Shown: piece after piece, positions 9,151-18,798 of the stretch
How the letters are laid out: the number at the start of each line of letters is the position of its first letter
Position numbering within the stretch: the stretch's first letter is position 1
Source: Planctomycetota bacterium
Lineage (GTDB): Bacteria > Planctomycetota > Planctomycetia > Planctomycetales > Planctomycetaceae
Direction of reading: 5' to 3'
Assembly: GCA_022600195.1 (NCBI GenBank)
Contig: JAHZKX010000001.1
Location: 16,607 to 80,606, forward strand
DNA length: 64,000 nt
The notes under the pieces: model-generated
What the model saw: only the letters and a program-made list of their open reading frames with translations
Database searches by the model: none
What the model was told of the DNA's origin: nothing
Translations under genes and position numbers: made by a program

Positions 9151-12100
9151 ATGCATTTACAACGACAGTTGATCACAGCAATATTGATGCTAATGGTCTG
9201 CTTTTCCCAGCATACATTTGCAGCTGAAGTAGAAGAGCCAATATCCGCCAAGACTCCCGAGCAGATCGCCGCTTTAGGTCTGCGTGGTTTCTACACCAAT
9301 TTGCAGCATAATAAAGATGGCTCTGTGCGGCTTGTGCGTCTTAGTAAGCCGCATGTGACTCTCGACAAACTCGAACATCTTGAGCAGTTTCTGAAGTTGG
9401 ATTATCTTGCGATCGTTTGTCCGCATCTCGGCGATGAAGGATTGGTTCACATTCAGCATCTGACCAATCTGGATACCTTAATGCTTTCTGAATCGGCGGT
9501 CACTGATTCGGGACTTTCTTATTTGAAAAAACTCAACAAGCTGGAGCGACTTTCTCTTGATAATACGAAAATCACAGACAAGGGGCTGGCTCAGATTGCA
9601 CACCTGCAACAACTTAAGGTGCTTTCTCTAAAAAATACAAATGTCACAGACTTAGGGTTACAACATCTAACTGGTTTGAAAAATCTAGAAGTATTATTCC
9701 TGTCCGGAACCAAAGTGAGTGACGCTGGTGCCAGTAGTCTGGCTGATTTAAAAAAGTTGAAAGTGGTCTATCTTTCACGGACGCAGGTCCGAGGCAAACA
9801 ACTTGCACGACTAGCTGATTTACCGCACTTGGAATATCTGGCTCTCAATCACAATGTGTTAGACCAGAATATTATTGATGCAGTATCAAAAATGTCACAA
9901 CTGAAAGGGATTGGGCTCTATCACACACAACTCAATCGTGACGCAGTCAACCAACTCAAGAAAAAACTTGCGAAAACGAATATCTTCTCTGAACTCGGAA
10001 CTGAAGCAGACAAGAAGTCAGAGGCTTTGCTTTTCTCAGATTCGAATTCACTGATTGAGAAGCCGGTTTTAGCGCCAATTCAGGAACGCATCAATGGCAA
10101 CGAGAAACTGACACCCGACTTTCAAAGACATGTGATACCGCTATTGGGGAGACTGGGTTGTAACAGCCGCAATTGTCATGGTTCGTTTCAGGGCCGTGGT
10201 GGTTTTCAACTCTCGATGTTTGGTTACGACTTTAAATTGGATCATGATAACCTGCTGAAGCGTATTGACAAACAGAAGCCAGAGAAAAGTCTGGTCCTGA
10301 ATAAGCCTACCTCAGAAGACGAACATGAAGGAGGACTGCGACTGCCCCCCGGTGGATGGGAACAGAAATTATTGCGAGAGTGGATCAATGGCGGAGCGAA
10401 ATCCGTTGACAAAAACTCCCCCCAATTTGTGCGTCTGGAAGTCACACCCAAACAGATTGTCTTCTCGAAAAAAGGGGAAAAAGCGGCGATCAAGGCGATC
10501 GCGGTCTGGTCAGATGGAACACGTGAAGACGTGACCTGTCTGACTCGCTTTGAATCAAAAGATGATAGTGTGTCCGACGTGACACCGGAAGGAGTAATTC
10601 AAGCCAAAGGAACAGGCGATACTTATATCATTTCTTATTACGATAATGGGATTTTTTCGACACAGGTGATTTTACCTGTTAAGAAGTATCAACCAGGTGA
10701 GTACCCAAAAGTTTCAGCACCCACAGAAATCGATCAGCATGTTGTCAACAAACTGCAAAAGCTAGGGATTCAACCTTCCGGTTTATGCACGGATGAAGAA
10801 TTTCTCCGGCGTGTCAGTCTGGATCTCACTGCAACTCTGCCGACACCGGAAGAGATCCGTGCGTTTGTTAAAGAAAAATCAATCGATAAACGCAGTAAAA
10901 AAATAGAAGAACTGCTCAAACGATCTACCTATGTTGCCTGGTGGAGTATGAAACTCTGTGATCTCACGGGGAGTAATGCCGGTTATCTTGGCGGAACAGA
11001 AATGGCACAGCCAGTGGCGAGTCAGTGGAATGCCTGGATCAAACGTCGTGTTCAAGACAATGTAGGCTGGGACAAAATTGTGTCTGGCATCATCTTAGGA
11101 ACGAGCCGAAAACCGGGACAGACCTTTGAAGAATTTATGGCACAACAAAGTGAGTATACCAGTAGCAAAGATCGCGCTGACTTCACGGCTCTCGATAATT
11201 CACTGCCACATTACTGGGCACGCAGTAACATGTCTGTACCCTCCGATAAAGCTTTGGCGTTTGGCTATACATTTTTAGGGATGAGGCTGGATTGTGCCCA
11301 ATGTCACAAGCACCCGTTTGATCAATGGTCCAAACAGGATTTCGTGTTGTTTACCGAGTTTTTTACCCGTATCAAATTTGGTGTGCCTCCCGATGCGACT
11401 GTCCTGCATGAGCAATCCCGCAATATGCTGGGCGTTCCGGTGAAATTAAATACCGCGGCATTACGCAGGCAAAGTTATTTGCGGATTGCAGCAGAAGGCC
11501 GGCCGATTCCCTGGCGTGAAGTATATATCGAACCAGCAAAGAGCGATAAACAGATTGCCAAGTTGCTGGGAGGACAGGAAATAAACCTCAGTCAAAATTC
11601 TGATCCACGTAAATTATTAATGCGTTGGATGCTGAATGAACCGAATCATTATTTTGCGAAAGCCTTTGTAAATCGTATCTGGGCTCATTATTTTAATGTG
11701 GGGATTATCAATCCACCGGATGATTTGAATCAGGCCAACCCACCCAGTAATAAGGCCTTGTTAGATTATCTGGTGAAGGGGTTTATTGAGAGTGGCTACG
11801 ATATGAAATGGCTGCATCGTACCATTACGAATAGTCGAACCTACCAGTTGAGCTGGCGGCCCAATCAGTCGAATCGCAAAGATACTCGTAATTTTAGTCA
11901 TGCAGTGCTGCGGCGTTTACCTGCGGAAGTTGCCATCGACGCCATTCTGCAGGCGACGTCAAACAATGAAAAGGTAAGTCAGTTTGTGAGTAAGGTTGAT
12001 GGCCGCAAAATTTCACAACATCCACGGTCTTATCAGGCTCGGGCTATTGATTTCTCCTTATTGGTTTTTGGGAAACCATTACGGACTACGAACTGTGATT

Positions 12101-12402
12101 GTGAACGTCAGAACGAACCAACGCTCCTGCAGTCACTCTATGTCCGAAACGACGAAGAAATGTTGGGCAATTTAACAAGAGCAGATGGCTGGTTGACTCA
12201 ATTGAGTAAAACAGATCTGAAACAGGTAGATCAAAAGACGCTTGTCAATGAAGCATATTTAAGAACACTCTCCCGATTTCCCGAAGAGATCGAAATGAAA
12301 GAAAGCCTGCAATACCTGAAATCCACAGACACTCTGAAAGAAGGTCTGCACGATTTATTATGGGTGCTGTTGAATACTCAGGAATTTATTACCAATCACT
12401 AA
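9151..12402 (+). CDS. LRR-containing DUF1549/DUF1553 (PSD1) cytochrome-like exported protein
   Basis: Large planctomycete-type exported protein. The frame starts at ATG 9139, but ATG 9151 is preceded by GAGG at 9141-9144 and is preferred (1083 aa). Numbering counts from 9139. A signal peptide lies at about 5-28, then about seven 23-25-residue leucine-rich repeats (about 75-270) of the 'L..L.LSxTxVTDxGL..L' type. A planctomycete cytochrome-C-like segment follows with C341-x4-C346-H347, a Big-type region (about 430-515), DUF1549/PSCyt2 (about 530-740) with a canonical CxxCH heme motif at 719-723, and DUF1553/PSD1 (about 820-1080). It is paired with the DUF1501 gene downstream, as is usual for the family. 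Its role is not established; an exported redox or carbohydrate-related function is often assumed. Confidence 0.9.
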   Translation: MHLQRQLITAILMLMVCFSQHTFAAEVEEPISAKTPEQIAALGLRGFYTNLQHNKDGSVRLVRLSKPHVTLDKLEHLEQFLKLDYLAIVCPHLGDEGLVHIQHLTNLDTLMLSESAVTDSGLSYLKKLNKLERLSLDNTKITDKGLAQIAHLQQLKVLSLKNTNVTDLGLQHLTGLKNLEVLFLSGTKVSDAGASSLADLKKLKVVYLSRTQVRGKQLARLADLPHLEYLALNHNVLDQNIIDAVSKMSQLKGIGLYHTQLNRDAVNQLKKKLAKTNIFSELGTEADKKSEALLFSDSNSLIEKPVLAPIQERINGNEKLTPDFQRHVIPLLGRLGCNSRNCHGSFQGRGGFQLSMFGYDFKLDHDNLLKRIDKQKPEKSLVLNKPTSEDEHEGGLRLPPGGWEQKLLREWINGGAKSVDKNSPQFVRLEVTPKQIVFSKKGEKAAIKAIAVWSDGTREDVTCLTRFESKDDSVSDVTPEGVIQAKGTGDTYIISYYDNGIFSTQVILPVKKYQPGEYPKVSAPTEIDQHVVNKLQKLGIQPSGLCTDEEFLRRVSLDLTATLPTPEEIRAFVKEKSIDKRSKKIEELLKRSTYVAWWSMKLCDLTGSNAGYLGGTEMAQPVASQWNAWIKRRVQDNVGWDKIVSGIILGTSRKPGQTFEEFMAQQSEYTSSKDRADFTALDNSLPHYWARSNMSVPSDKALAFGYTFLGMRLDCAQCHKHPFDQWSKQDFVLFTEFFTRIKFGVPPDATVLHEQSRNMLGVPVKLNTAALRRQSYLRIAAEGRPIPWREVYIEPAKSDKQIAKLLGGQEINLSQNSDPRKLLMRWMLNEPNHYFAKAFVNRIWAHYFNVGIINPPDDLNQANPPSNKALLDYLVKGFIESGYDMKWLHRTITNSRTYQLSWRPNQSNRKDTRNFSHAVLRRLPAEVAIDAILQATSNNEKVSQFVSKVDGRKISQHPRSYQARAIDFSLLVFGKPLRTTNCDCERQNEPTLLQSLYVRNDEEMLGNLTRADGWLTQLSKTDLKQVDQKTLVNEAYLRTLSRFPEEIEMKESLQYLKSTDTLKEGLHDLLWVLLNTQEFITNH

Positions 12403-12452
12403 ATCTGAAACGTTGAGAATTTCTTGAAACTGTCTCCGCTGAGGACTATCGT

Positions 12453-13751
12453 ATGAATCATCGCGAAAAAATTACCAGACGAAATGCTTTGCAAGTCGGA
12501 TTTCTCGGCGGACTTGGTCTGTCGCTTCCTGGTTTTCTTAAGTTGTCAGCAGCGAATGAAGAATCCGGAGACAAAATAAAACCGAAAGCAGATGCCGTTC
12601 TGTTTTTGAATCTGGCCGGGGGGGTTTCTCACCTTGATACATTGGACAGGAAACCGGAAGCACCTGTTGATACACAAGGTGAGTTCAAGTCGATTCAAAC
12701 GAATCTACCGGGACACAGTGTTTGTGAATACATGCCGAAGTATGCGGCAATGGCTGATCAATTTACACTCCTGCGTGGAATTGGACACTCTGCGGGTGCT
12801 CATCCACAGGGACAATCCTGGATTTCGACAGGTAACCGACCGGTGCCTGCTTTGATCTTTCCCTCACTGGGATCCGTAATCAGTAAAGAGATATCCAGTA
12901 AGCCAGATCTACCTGGTTATGTTGCCATTCCCAAAACAGAGTGGAATGCCGGTTACATGGGTGATGCCTATGCTCCATTCAAAACGAATACGGTTCCACG
13001 TCCCGGGCAACCATTTCAGGTACGCGGCATTTCGTTACCTGATGGTTTAACCATTGAAAAAGTGAATCAGCGACAGCAGCTACTCAAAAAACTGGATCGC
13101 CGCTTTAAGGCGGATGCCACGGAGAGTCAACTGTTAGAAGCTTTGGATAAATTTGGTTCCCAGGCCTATAACATGATTACCTCAAAAAGAGCGCGAGCCG
13201 CGTTTGATGTCGAACAGGAATCTTCGAAGATTCGCAACTCTTTTACTCCCGATGAGTTCAGCCAATCGGTATTTCTTGGCTGCCGACTGATTGAATTCGG
13301 AGTTCCCTTTGTAACCGTGACTTATCAAGGTTGGGACACACATACTGAAAATTTTGCTGGCCATCGCAGATTATTGCCCGCCCTGGATACGGGTATCACA
13401 GCCGGTCTGGAAATGTTGAAACAGAAAGGGCTACTGGAACGGACTCTGGTTGTCATCATGGGAGAGTTCGGTCGTACTCCCAAGATTAACGTGAATGCTG
13501 GCCGCGATCATTATCCACGCGTGAACTGGTGCCTGATGGCCGGCGGTGGAGTCAAGCCGGGACAATTTGTCGGTGGAACCAATCAGGCCGGCGATGCACC
13601 TGACGATAAAACTAATATCAAACCGGATGATATTGCCGCCACGATTTATCATACACTGGGCATCGATCCACTCAAGGAATACTATACGAATACCGGTCGA
13701 CCCACGATGTTGGTTCCGCACGGACGCATCATGAGTGAGCTTTTTGCTTAA
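12453..13751 (+). CDS. DUF1501 Tat-exported protein (partner of PSD1 protein)
   Basis: Protein of 432 aa with a twin-arginine signal (TRRNAL, R9-R10, followed by a hydrophobic stretch to about residue 33). The DUF1501 fold is related to sulfatases and alkaline phosphatases. Typical motifs are visible: 'FLNLAGGVSHLDTLD' near 50-64, a 'TYQGWDTHTENF' segment near 290-301 and 'GEFGRTPKIN..AGRDHYP' near 336-354. The ATG at 12453 has GAGGA at 12441-12445. It begins 50 bp after the DUF1549/DUF1553 gene, so co-transcription is likely. Biochemical function is unknown. Confidence 0.9.
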   Translation: MNHREKITRRNALQVGFLGGLGLSLPGFLKLSAANEESGDKIKPKADAVLFLNLAGGVSHLDTLDRKPEAPVDTQGEFKSIQTNLPGHSVCEYMPKYAAMADQFTLLRGIGHSAGAHPQGQSWISTGNRPVPALIFPSLGSVISKEISSKPDLPGYVAIPKTEWNAGYMGDAYAPFKTNTVPRPGQPFQVRGISLPDGLTIEKVNQRQQLLKKLDRRFKADATESQLLEALDKFGSQAYNMITSKRARAAFDVEQESSKIRNSFTPDEFSQSVFLGCRLIEFGVPFVTVTYQGWDTHTENFAGHRRLLPALDTGITAGLEMLKQKGLLERTLVVIMGEFGRTPKINVNAGRDHYPRVNWCLMAGGGVKPGQFVGGTNQAGDAPDDKTNIKPDDIAATIYHTLGIDPLKEYYTNTGRPTMLVPHGRIMSELFA

Positions 13752-14025
13752 GCATTCGAAAACTCAGCAGCTGTATTCTTTTATGCTGCAGTAACACCGA
13801 AGTTTCTTAGTAATGATGCCTGAAACGAAGGTCGATTCATCTGGTGGCGCCAACTTCACACTGACATGATTGATTTGTGTCTCAGACTGCGGTCTAATAA
13901 GGGGCGGAAGTAGTGATACTGATTTCACAACTTTCGACGAAATCAGTCTGCGCCTGTAATGAAAGTTACAGGAGATGCTTGATCTGTCTGGCAAAAGAAT
14001 CTTTCGCTAATGAGGCAAGCTCCTT

Positions 14026-15363
14026 ATGAAATTCCTGTTGATCACTGCGTTTTATAGCATTTTATTTCCTGCTCTTGTGACAGCAGAAGATAAAACTGAA
14101 CGCCCTAATATTGTGCTTATCATGGCCGATGATCTTGGTTATGGTGACTTGAGTTGTTATGGCAGTACACAGTGTGATACTCCTCAGCTTGACCGTCTGG
14201 CAGCCAGAGGAATGAAATTTACGGATTTTCATTCCAGCGGAACCGTTTGCAGCCCCACGCGCGCCGGTCTGCTTACAGGACGCTATCAGCAGCGGGCTGG
14301 TATTGATGGTGTAGTGTACGCCGACCCTAAAAGAAATCGGCATCACGGATTGCAGAAGAATGAAATTACGTTAGCACAAAGTATGCAGGCAGCCGGTTTT
14401 CGGACGGGAATGTTTGGTAAATGGCATCTCGGGTATCAGCGACAATATAATCCAACATTTCGAGGTTTCGAGCAGTTCGTGGGTTACGTCAGTGGGAACG
14501 TAGACTATTTCGCTCACCTGGATGGCACGGGGGTTTTTGACTGGTGGCACAATGCGAATCTAAATAGAGAAGAACAAGGTTATGTGACCCACTTGATTAC
14601 CGACCATGCGGTCAACTTTATTCGCCAGCAGAAGGATAATCCGTTTTTCGTGTATATTGCACACGAAGCCGTGCACTATCCCTATCAAGGACCAGATGAC
14701 AAGCCGATGAGAAAAGAAGGTGTAGGCGATATCAAATCTGCCAAGCGAAAAGATATTTCCAATGCCTATCGAGAAATGAATACAGAAATGGATCGGGGAA
14801 TCGGTAAAATCGTCTCTGTACTGGATGAACTAAAATTGACGGACAAAACCTTTATATTTTTCCTGTCCGATAATGGCGCCAATAATAAAGGTTCAAATGG
14901 GAAGTTACGTGGATTCAAAGGTAGCGTGTGGGAAGGAGGCCATCGTGTGCCCGCTATTGCCTGTTGGCCCGGTCAGATTCCTGCCGGCAGTGTTTGTGAT
15001 GAGACAGCAATCAGCATTGATTTGATGCCAACCATTTTAGATCTGGCACATGCAACTGTGCCCGCCAATCATCAATTGGATGGCATCAGTCTGCGTTCCC
15101 TGTTGGTGAAACAGCAGAAATTGAAGCCGCGACTGATTTACTGGGATTACAATGGACGTTCAGCCGTTCGTCAGGGACCCTGGAAACTGGTCTTAAATCA
15201 GAATCGCCAATCACCTGTCGAATTATTTCACATCCAGAAAGATATATCGGAATCACAAAATCTGGCTGGGAAGCAGCCCCAACGTGTTCAGGAATTGCAG
15301 ACAGCGTTCTCTGCCTGGAAAAAAGATGTGACCCAAACTGCAACACCTCAACCTAAAAAATAA
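14026..15363 (+). CDS. Secreted sulfatase (arylsulfatase family)
   Basis: Type I sulfatase of 445 aa that hydrolyses a sulfate ester, probably on a polysaccharide. A signal peptide covers residues 1-20. The N-terminal metal ligands D35/D36 sit in 'IMADDLGYGD'. The modification motif C75-S-P-T-R is present, so C75 should become formylglycine. K132/H134 (GKWHLG) and D282/N283 (FLSDNGANNKG) complete the active site. GAGG lies about 10 bp before the ATG. The enzyme needs a formylglycine-generating enzyme, which is not in this window. It leads the pair with the ceramidase-like fusion 34 bp downstream. Confidence 0.93.
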   Translation: MKFLLITAFYSILFPALVTAEDKTERPNIVLIMADDLGYGDLSCYGSTQCDTPQLDRLAARGMKFTDFHSSGTVCSPTRAGLLTGRYQQRAGIDGVVYADPKRNRHHGLQKNEITLAQSMQAAGFRTGMFGKWHLGYQRQYNPTFRGFEQFVGYVSGNVDYFAHLDGTGVFDWWHNANLNREEQGYVTHLITDHAVNFIRQQKDNPFFVYIAHEAVHYPYQGPDDKPMRKEGVGDIKSAKRKDISNAYREMNTEMDRGIGKIVSVLDELKLTDKTFIFFLSDNGANNKGSNGKLRGFKGSVWEGGHRVPAIACWPGQIPAGSVCDETAISIDLMPTILDLAHATVPANHQLDGISLRSLLVKQQKLKPRLIYWDYNGRSAVRQGPWKLVLNQNRQSPVELFHIQKDISESQNLAGKQPQRVQELQTAFSAWKKDVTQTATPQPKK

Positions 15364-15397
15364 GTTTAGTAATAGTTTACTGACAGGAGTTCTCGAA

Positions 15398-17536
15398 ATG
15401 TTTCGAATGATAATATTGATAGCGGTTCTGATTCCTTTTAATCTCAACGCGGCAGAAGGCGCTGTGAATTCACTCCAGGCGGGTGCAGCCAAGGTGAATA
15501 TCAATCCCCGAAACTATCCGGTATCAATGACTGGGAGCTTTCAGGATCGACAGGCAATGTCAGCCCATGATCCTTTACATGCGCGTGCTCTGGTTTTGAA
15601 GGATGGCAAAACCAGTATTGCGTTCGTTGTCTGTGATATCTGTTTGATTTCGCGGGATATTTTTGATGCAGCCAAAAAACAGGCATCAGTCAAAACAGGC
15701 ATTCCAATAAGTAACATGCTGACTTCTGCAACACACACGCACACTGCGCCAACTTCAGTCCCTTTGGCGCAGTGTAATCCGCATCCGGAATATGTGCAAT
15801 TTCTGACCGAGAGCATTGCGCAAGCCATTGTCAATGCACATAAACGTCTTGAACCTGCTCAGGTTGCCTGGGCTGTAGTCGCTGAACCAGCAGAGGTCAA
15901 TAATCGGCGCTGGTATGTTAAACCAGAGGCAATCCGTCTGAACCCTTTCGGTACAAAGTCTGACAAAGTCAGTACCAATCCGCCCAGGGGAAGTGATGTT
16001 CTGATTAAGCCGGCAGGTCCCATCGATCCCGAAATTTCCATTCTTTCTGTACAAACAGCAGATGGACGTCCTTTGGCACTTCTGGCAAATTACTCATTGC
16101 ATTACGTGGGTGGCATCCCTGCAAATCAACTTTCCGCTGACTATTTCGGTGAGTTCGCACGACAGATTAAAAAACGTCTCGGTGCAGATGATGCTTTTGT
16201 TGGTATCATGTCAAATGGAACAAGCGGTGATATCAATAACTATAATTTCAAAAATCCACGGCCGCGGTCTGCTGCGTTTGAACGCATCATCGCTGTCGCC
16301 TCCGTCATTGCTGACCGAACGTTTCAGGCTGTCAAATCTCTACCTCACAAAAGTGATGTTTCATTAACAATGCAGGAACGCACAATGGATTTGGCAATTC
16401 GCAAACCCGATCAGAAAGAACTGGTGTACGCTCAAAAGCTGCTCGAAAATGCAGAAGATCCGGATCGTTTATCCACGCATGAAGTCTATGCACGCGAGAC
16501 AATTAATATTGATCAGGGACCAGACACTGTGAATATTAAGTTGCAAACATTGAGAATTGGCGACTTGGGTATTGTAGCAATTCCTTGTGAAGTTTTTGTT
16601 GAAATTGGTCTGGAAATCAAAAAACGTAGTCCGTTCAAACCAACATTTACGATTGGGCTGGCCAATGGCTATAACGGATATTTACCCACACCGGAACAGC
16701 ATGTTCTACAAGGTTATGAGACCTGGCGCTCCGGTTGGAGTTATCTTGAAGTGGATGCCTCGCGGAAAATCAGCGATCAGATTTATGCGATGCTGGAACA
16801 AATTTCAGCAGATGTGAAATATCAAACTGACCCAAATCAGCTGACAGCAGAGGAACAGCAACAGGGTTTTCAATCGTTATTTAACGGAAAAGAGATGAAG
16901 GGATGGAAACATAGTGGCAATTGGAAAGTCGAAGATGCTGTGCTGACACGCTCAGGAAAAGGGGGCAGTCTGATTTATGAAGCTCAGAAGTTGCCTGATG
17001 ACTTTGAATTAAAATTCGAATGGAAGGTGGCAGAGGGTAGCAATAGTGGTGTTTATTATCGTCCGGGACAATATGAGTACCAGATTCTTGATAATCAAAA
17101 ACATGCAGACGGTAAAAACCCAAGGACGAGTGCTGCATCTATCTATTTCTGCATGGCTCCCTCCCATGATGCGACGCGACAGGTGGGAGAATGGAACAAA
17201 GGACGGATCGTCTGTCAGGGAACTGTCATTCAGCATTGGTTGAATGGACAGAAGGTGATCGATCTGGATTATACGGATCCTCGCTATGCATGGCATGTGG
17301 AACTGCTGGCAAACCGGGGGGGTAATCTTGCAGATCGAGGTGCCAATCTTTCATTGCAGGATCATGGCGATCCTGTTTGGTATCGAGGTATCAAGCTGAG
17401 AACTATTCCAGCAGAGGAAAAAATGGAGCGTAGTCCGGTGGAACCGGCAAAAATCTCAGATTCCGTTCTAGCCGCAGAGCAGCGCAAGTTACAACGTATC
17501 ATGGAAAATCGTGCGCGTCAGGCACAGAAAAAATGA
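15398..17536 (+). CDS. Neutral/alkaline ceramidase-like protein fused to DUF1080 domain
   Basis: Two-domain exported protein of 712 aa with a signal peptide (1-18). Residues about 25-470 resemble the neutral ceramidase-like amidohydrolase domain: 'AGAAKVNINPR' at 28-38, then the zinc-binding-type 'ATHTHTAP' at 111-118, and 'GIMSNGTSGDIN' near 269-280 as in ceramidases. Residues about 487-670 are a DUF1080 domain (now often called 3-keto-disaccharide hydrolase or LamG-like) starting 'GFQSLFNGKEMKGW' and continuing through 'SNSGVYYRPGQYEYQILDN'. AGGAG precedes the ATG. Substrates are unknown: the N-terminal domain could be an amidase or lipase-like enzyme and the DUF1080 part a carbohydrate module. 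It probably shares a transcript with the sulfatase. Confidence 0.85.
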   Translation: MFRMIILIAVLIPFNLNAAEGAVNSLQAGAAKVNINPRNYPVSMTGSFQDRQAMSAHDPLHARALVLKDGKTSIAFVVCDICLISRDIFDAAKKQASVKTGIPISNMLTSATHTHTAPTSVPLAQCNPHPEYVQFLTESIAQAIVNAHKRLEPAQVAWAVVAEPAEVNNRRWYVKPEAIRLNPFGTKSDKVSTNPPRGSDVLIKPAGPIDPEISILSVQTADGRPLALLANYSLHYVGGIPANQLSADYFGEFARQIKKRLGADDAFVGIMSNGTSGDINNYNFKNPRPRSAAFERIIAVASVIADRTFQAVKSLPHKSDVSLTMQERTMDLAIRKPDQKELVYAQKLLENAEDPDRLSTHEVYARETINIDQGPDTVNIKLQTLRIGDLGIVAIPCEVFVEIGLEIKKRSPFKPTFTIGLANGYNGYLPTPEQHVLQGYETWRSGWSYLEVDASRKISDQIYAMLEQISADVKYQTDPNQLTAEEQQQGFQSLFNGKEMKGWKHSGNWKVEDAVLTRSGKGGSLIYEAQKLPDDFELKFEWKVAEGSNSGVYYRPGQYEYQILDNQKHADGKNPRTSAASIYFCMAPSHDATRQVGEWNKGRIVCQGTVIQHWLNGQKVIDLDYTDPRYAWHVELLANRGGNLADRGANLSLQDHGDPVWYRGIKLRTIPAEEKMERSPVEPAKISDSVLAAEQRKLQRIMENRARQAQKK

Positions 17537-17669
17537 GTGCTTCTCCGCAGAGGGGTGAAGGTAAATTCTTGCTGATGTAAGATTGCTTTCGATTCGGGAT
17601 CGAATTTTCTGGTTTATATATCTCGTTTAAAATGTATAGTTATGCGATAAAAGACGAACTGGTGATGCA

Positions 17670-18713
17670 ATGAGAATGATAATTCGTTCCTGTCTGGTGA
17701 TAATGAGTCTTTTGCTGATAGCAGAAAAAGTTGCGAAAGCCGAACCCGTGCAGGTCATTTTTGATACGGATATTTCGGGAGATGTAGATGATGTTTTAGC
17801 ATTGGCGATGTTGCACGCCTTAGCAGATCGTGGAGAATGTAAACTCCTGGCGGTAACGATATCCAAGATCAATTCTCTCACTGGTCCCTTTACCGATGCG
17901 ACAAATACATTCTATGGACGGTCGAATGTGCCCATTGGTGTTACGCAAGCTGCACAGCGTCGTGAGAGTAAATATCTGAAGTTGATCAATGAGAAGCAGG
18001 GCAATCAATTTCGATATCCACACGATATTTTATCCAACGATCAGCTCCCCTCGGCGGTGAAAATTTTGAGGAAGACTTTGGCTGGTGCAGCGGATCACTC
18101 GGTTGTCATCATTCAGGTTGGGTTAGCTGCGAATCTTGCAGATCTGGTTGAGTCCAAGCCAGATCATTTCAGCCCTCTCAATGGACTTGAGTTGATCCAA
18201 CGCAAAGTGAAGCTGGTATCTGTGATGGCGGGAGCATTTGAACCAATTAATGGGAACAATCGCTATCTTGAAGCCAATGTTCGCAATGGAATTCAGTCCA
18301 TGCAGCGGTTTGCTGATCAATGGCCCGTGGATGTCCCTGTGATTTGGAGTGGCTTTGAAATAGGAATTGCTGTCACTTATCCTCGCACGAGTATTGCTAG
18401 CGATTTTAATTACGTTCGACACCACATTGTCCGCGAAGCTTATCTGTTGCACAGTGGTCCTGATCATGATCGTCCCAGCTGGGATTTGACGAGCGTACTT
18501 TATGCTGTTCGTCCTAAAGACAGTTATTTTGATTTGTCTTTACCAGGACGTGTGAGCGTTGCCGATGATGGTTTTACCAGTTTTAAAGCGGGAGAGAACG
18601 GCCGAGATCGATATCTGATAATGAGTTCAATCCAGGCAGTGCGGGTTCGTGAAGCACTTCGATTTTTAGTGAGCCAGCCACCATTACATTATAAAGATCA
18701 GAAAAACAAATAG
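17670..18713 (+). CDS. Exported nucleoside hydrolase-like protein
   Basis: Protein of 347 aa resembling the inosine-uridine nucleoside N-ribohydrolase fold. A signal peptide lies at about 5-24. The characteristic Asp cluster appears directly after it: D32-T-D34...D38-V-D40-D41. 'ILPVGNLTN' type motifs of canonical enzymes are replaced by 'VVIIQVGLAANLADL', which is closer to the exported DUF1593/nucleoside-hydrolase-like proteins of planctomycetes. The target could be a nucleoside or another N- or O-riboside. It follows the ceramidase fusion by 133 bp on the same strand, suggesting a separate promoter but a shared scavenging theme. Confidence 0.8.
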   Translation: MRMIIRSCLVIMSLLLIAEKVAKAEPVQVIFDTDISGDVDDVLALAMLHALADRGECKLLAVTISKINSLTGPFTDATNTFYGRSNVPIGVTQAAQRRESKYLKLINEKQGNQFRYPHDILSNDQLPSAVKILRKTLAGAADHSVVIIQVGLAANLADLVESKPDHFSPLNGLELIQRKVKLVSVMAGAFEPINGNNRYLEANVRNGIQSMQRFADQWPVDVPVIWSGFEIGIAVTYPRTSIASDFNYVRHHIVREAYLLHSGPDHDRPSWDLTSVLYAVRPKDSYFDLSLPGRVSVADDGFTSFKAGENGRDRYLIMSSIQAVRVREALRFLVSQPPLHYKDQKNK

Positions 18714-18798
18714 TATACTCATCAGCGAATCTGAAGAATTCTTCTTTCCTGGATGTTTTCTGAAAGTGCTTAAAGCGATCGGTTACTACCTCATCGAT

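Noticed and set aside
13764..13994. Minus-strand 76-codon open frame between DUF1501 and sulfatase genes
   Set aside because: No domain and no ribosome site; the gap more likely holds the sulfatase promoter.
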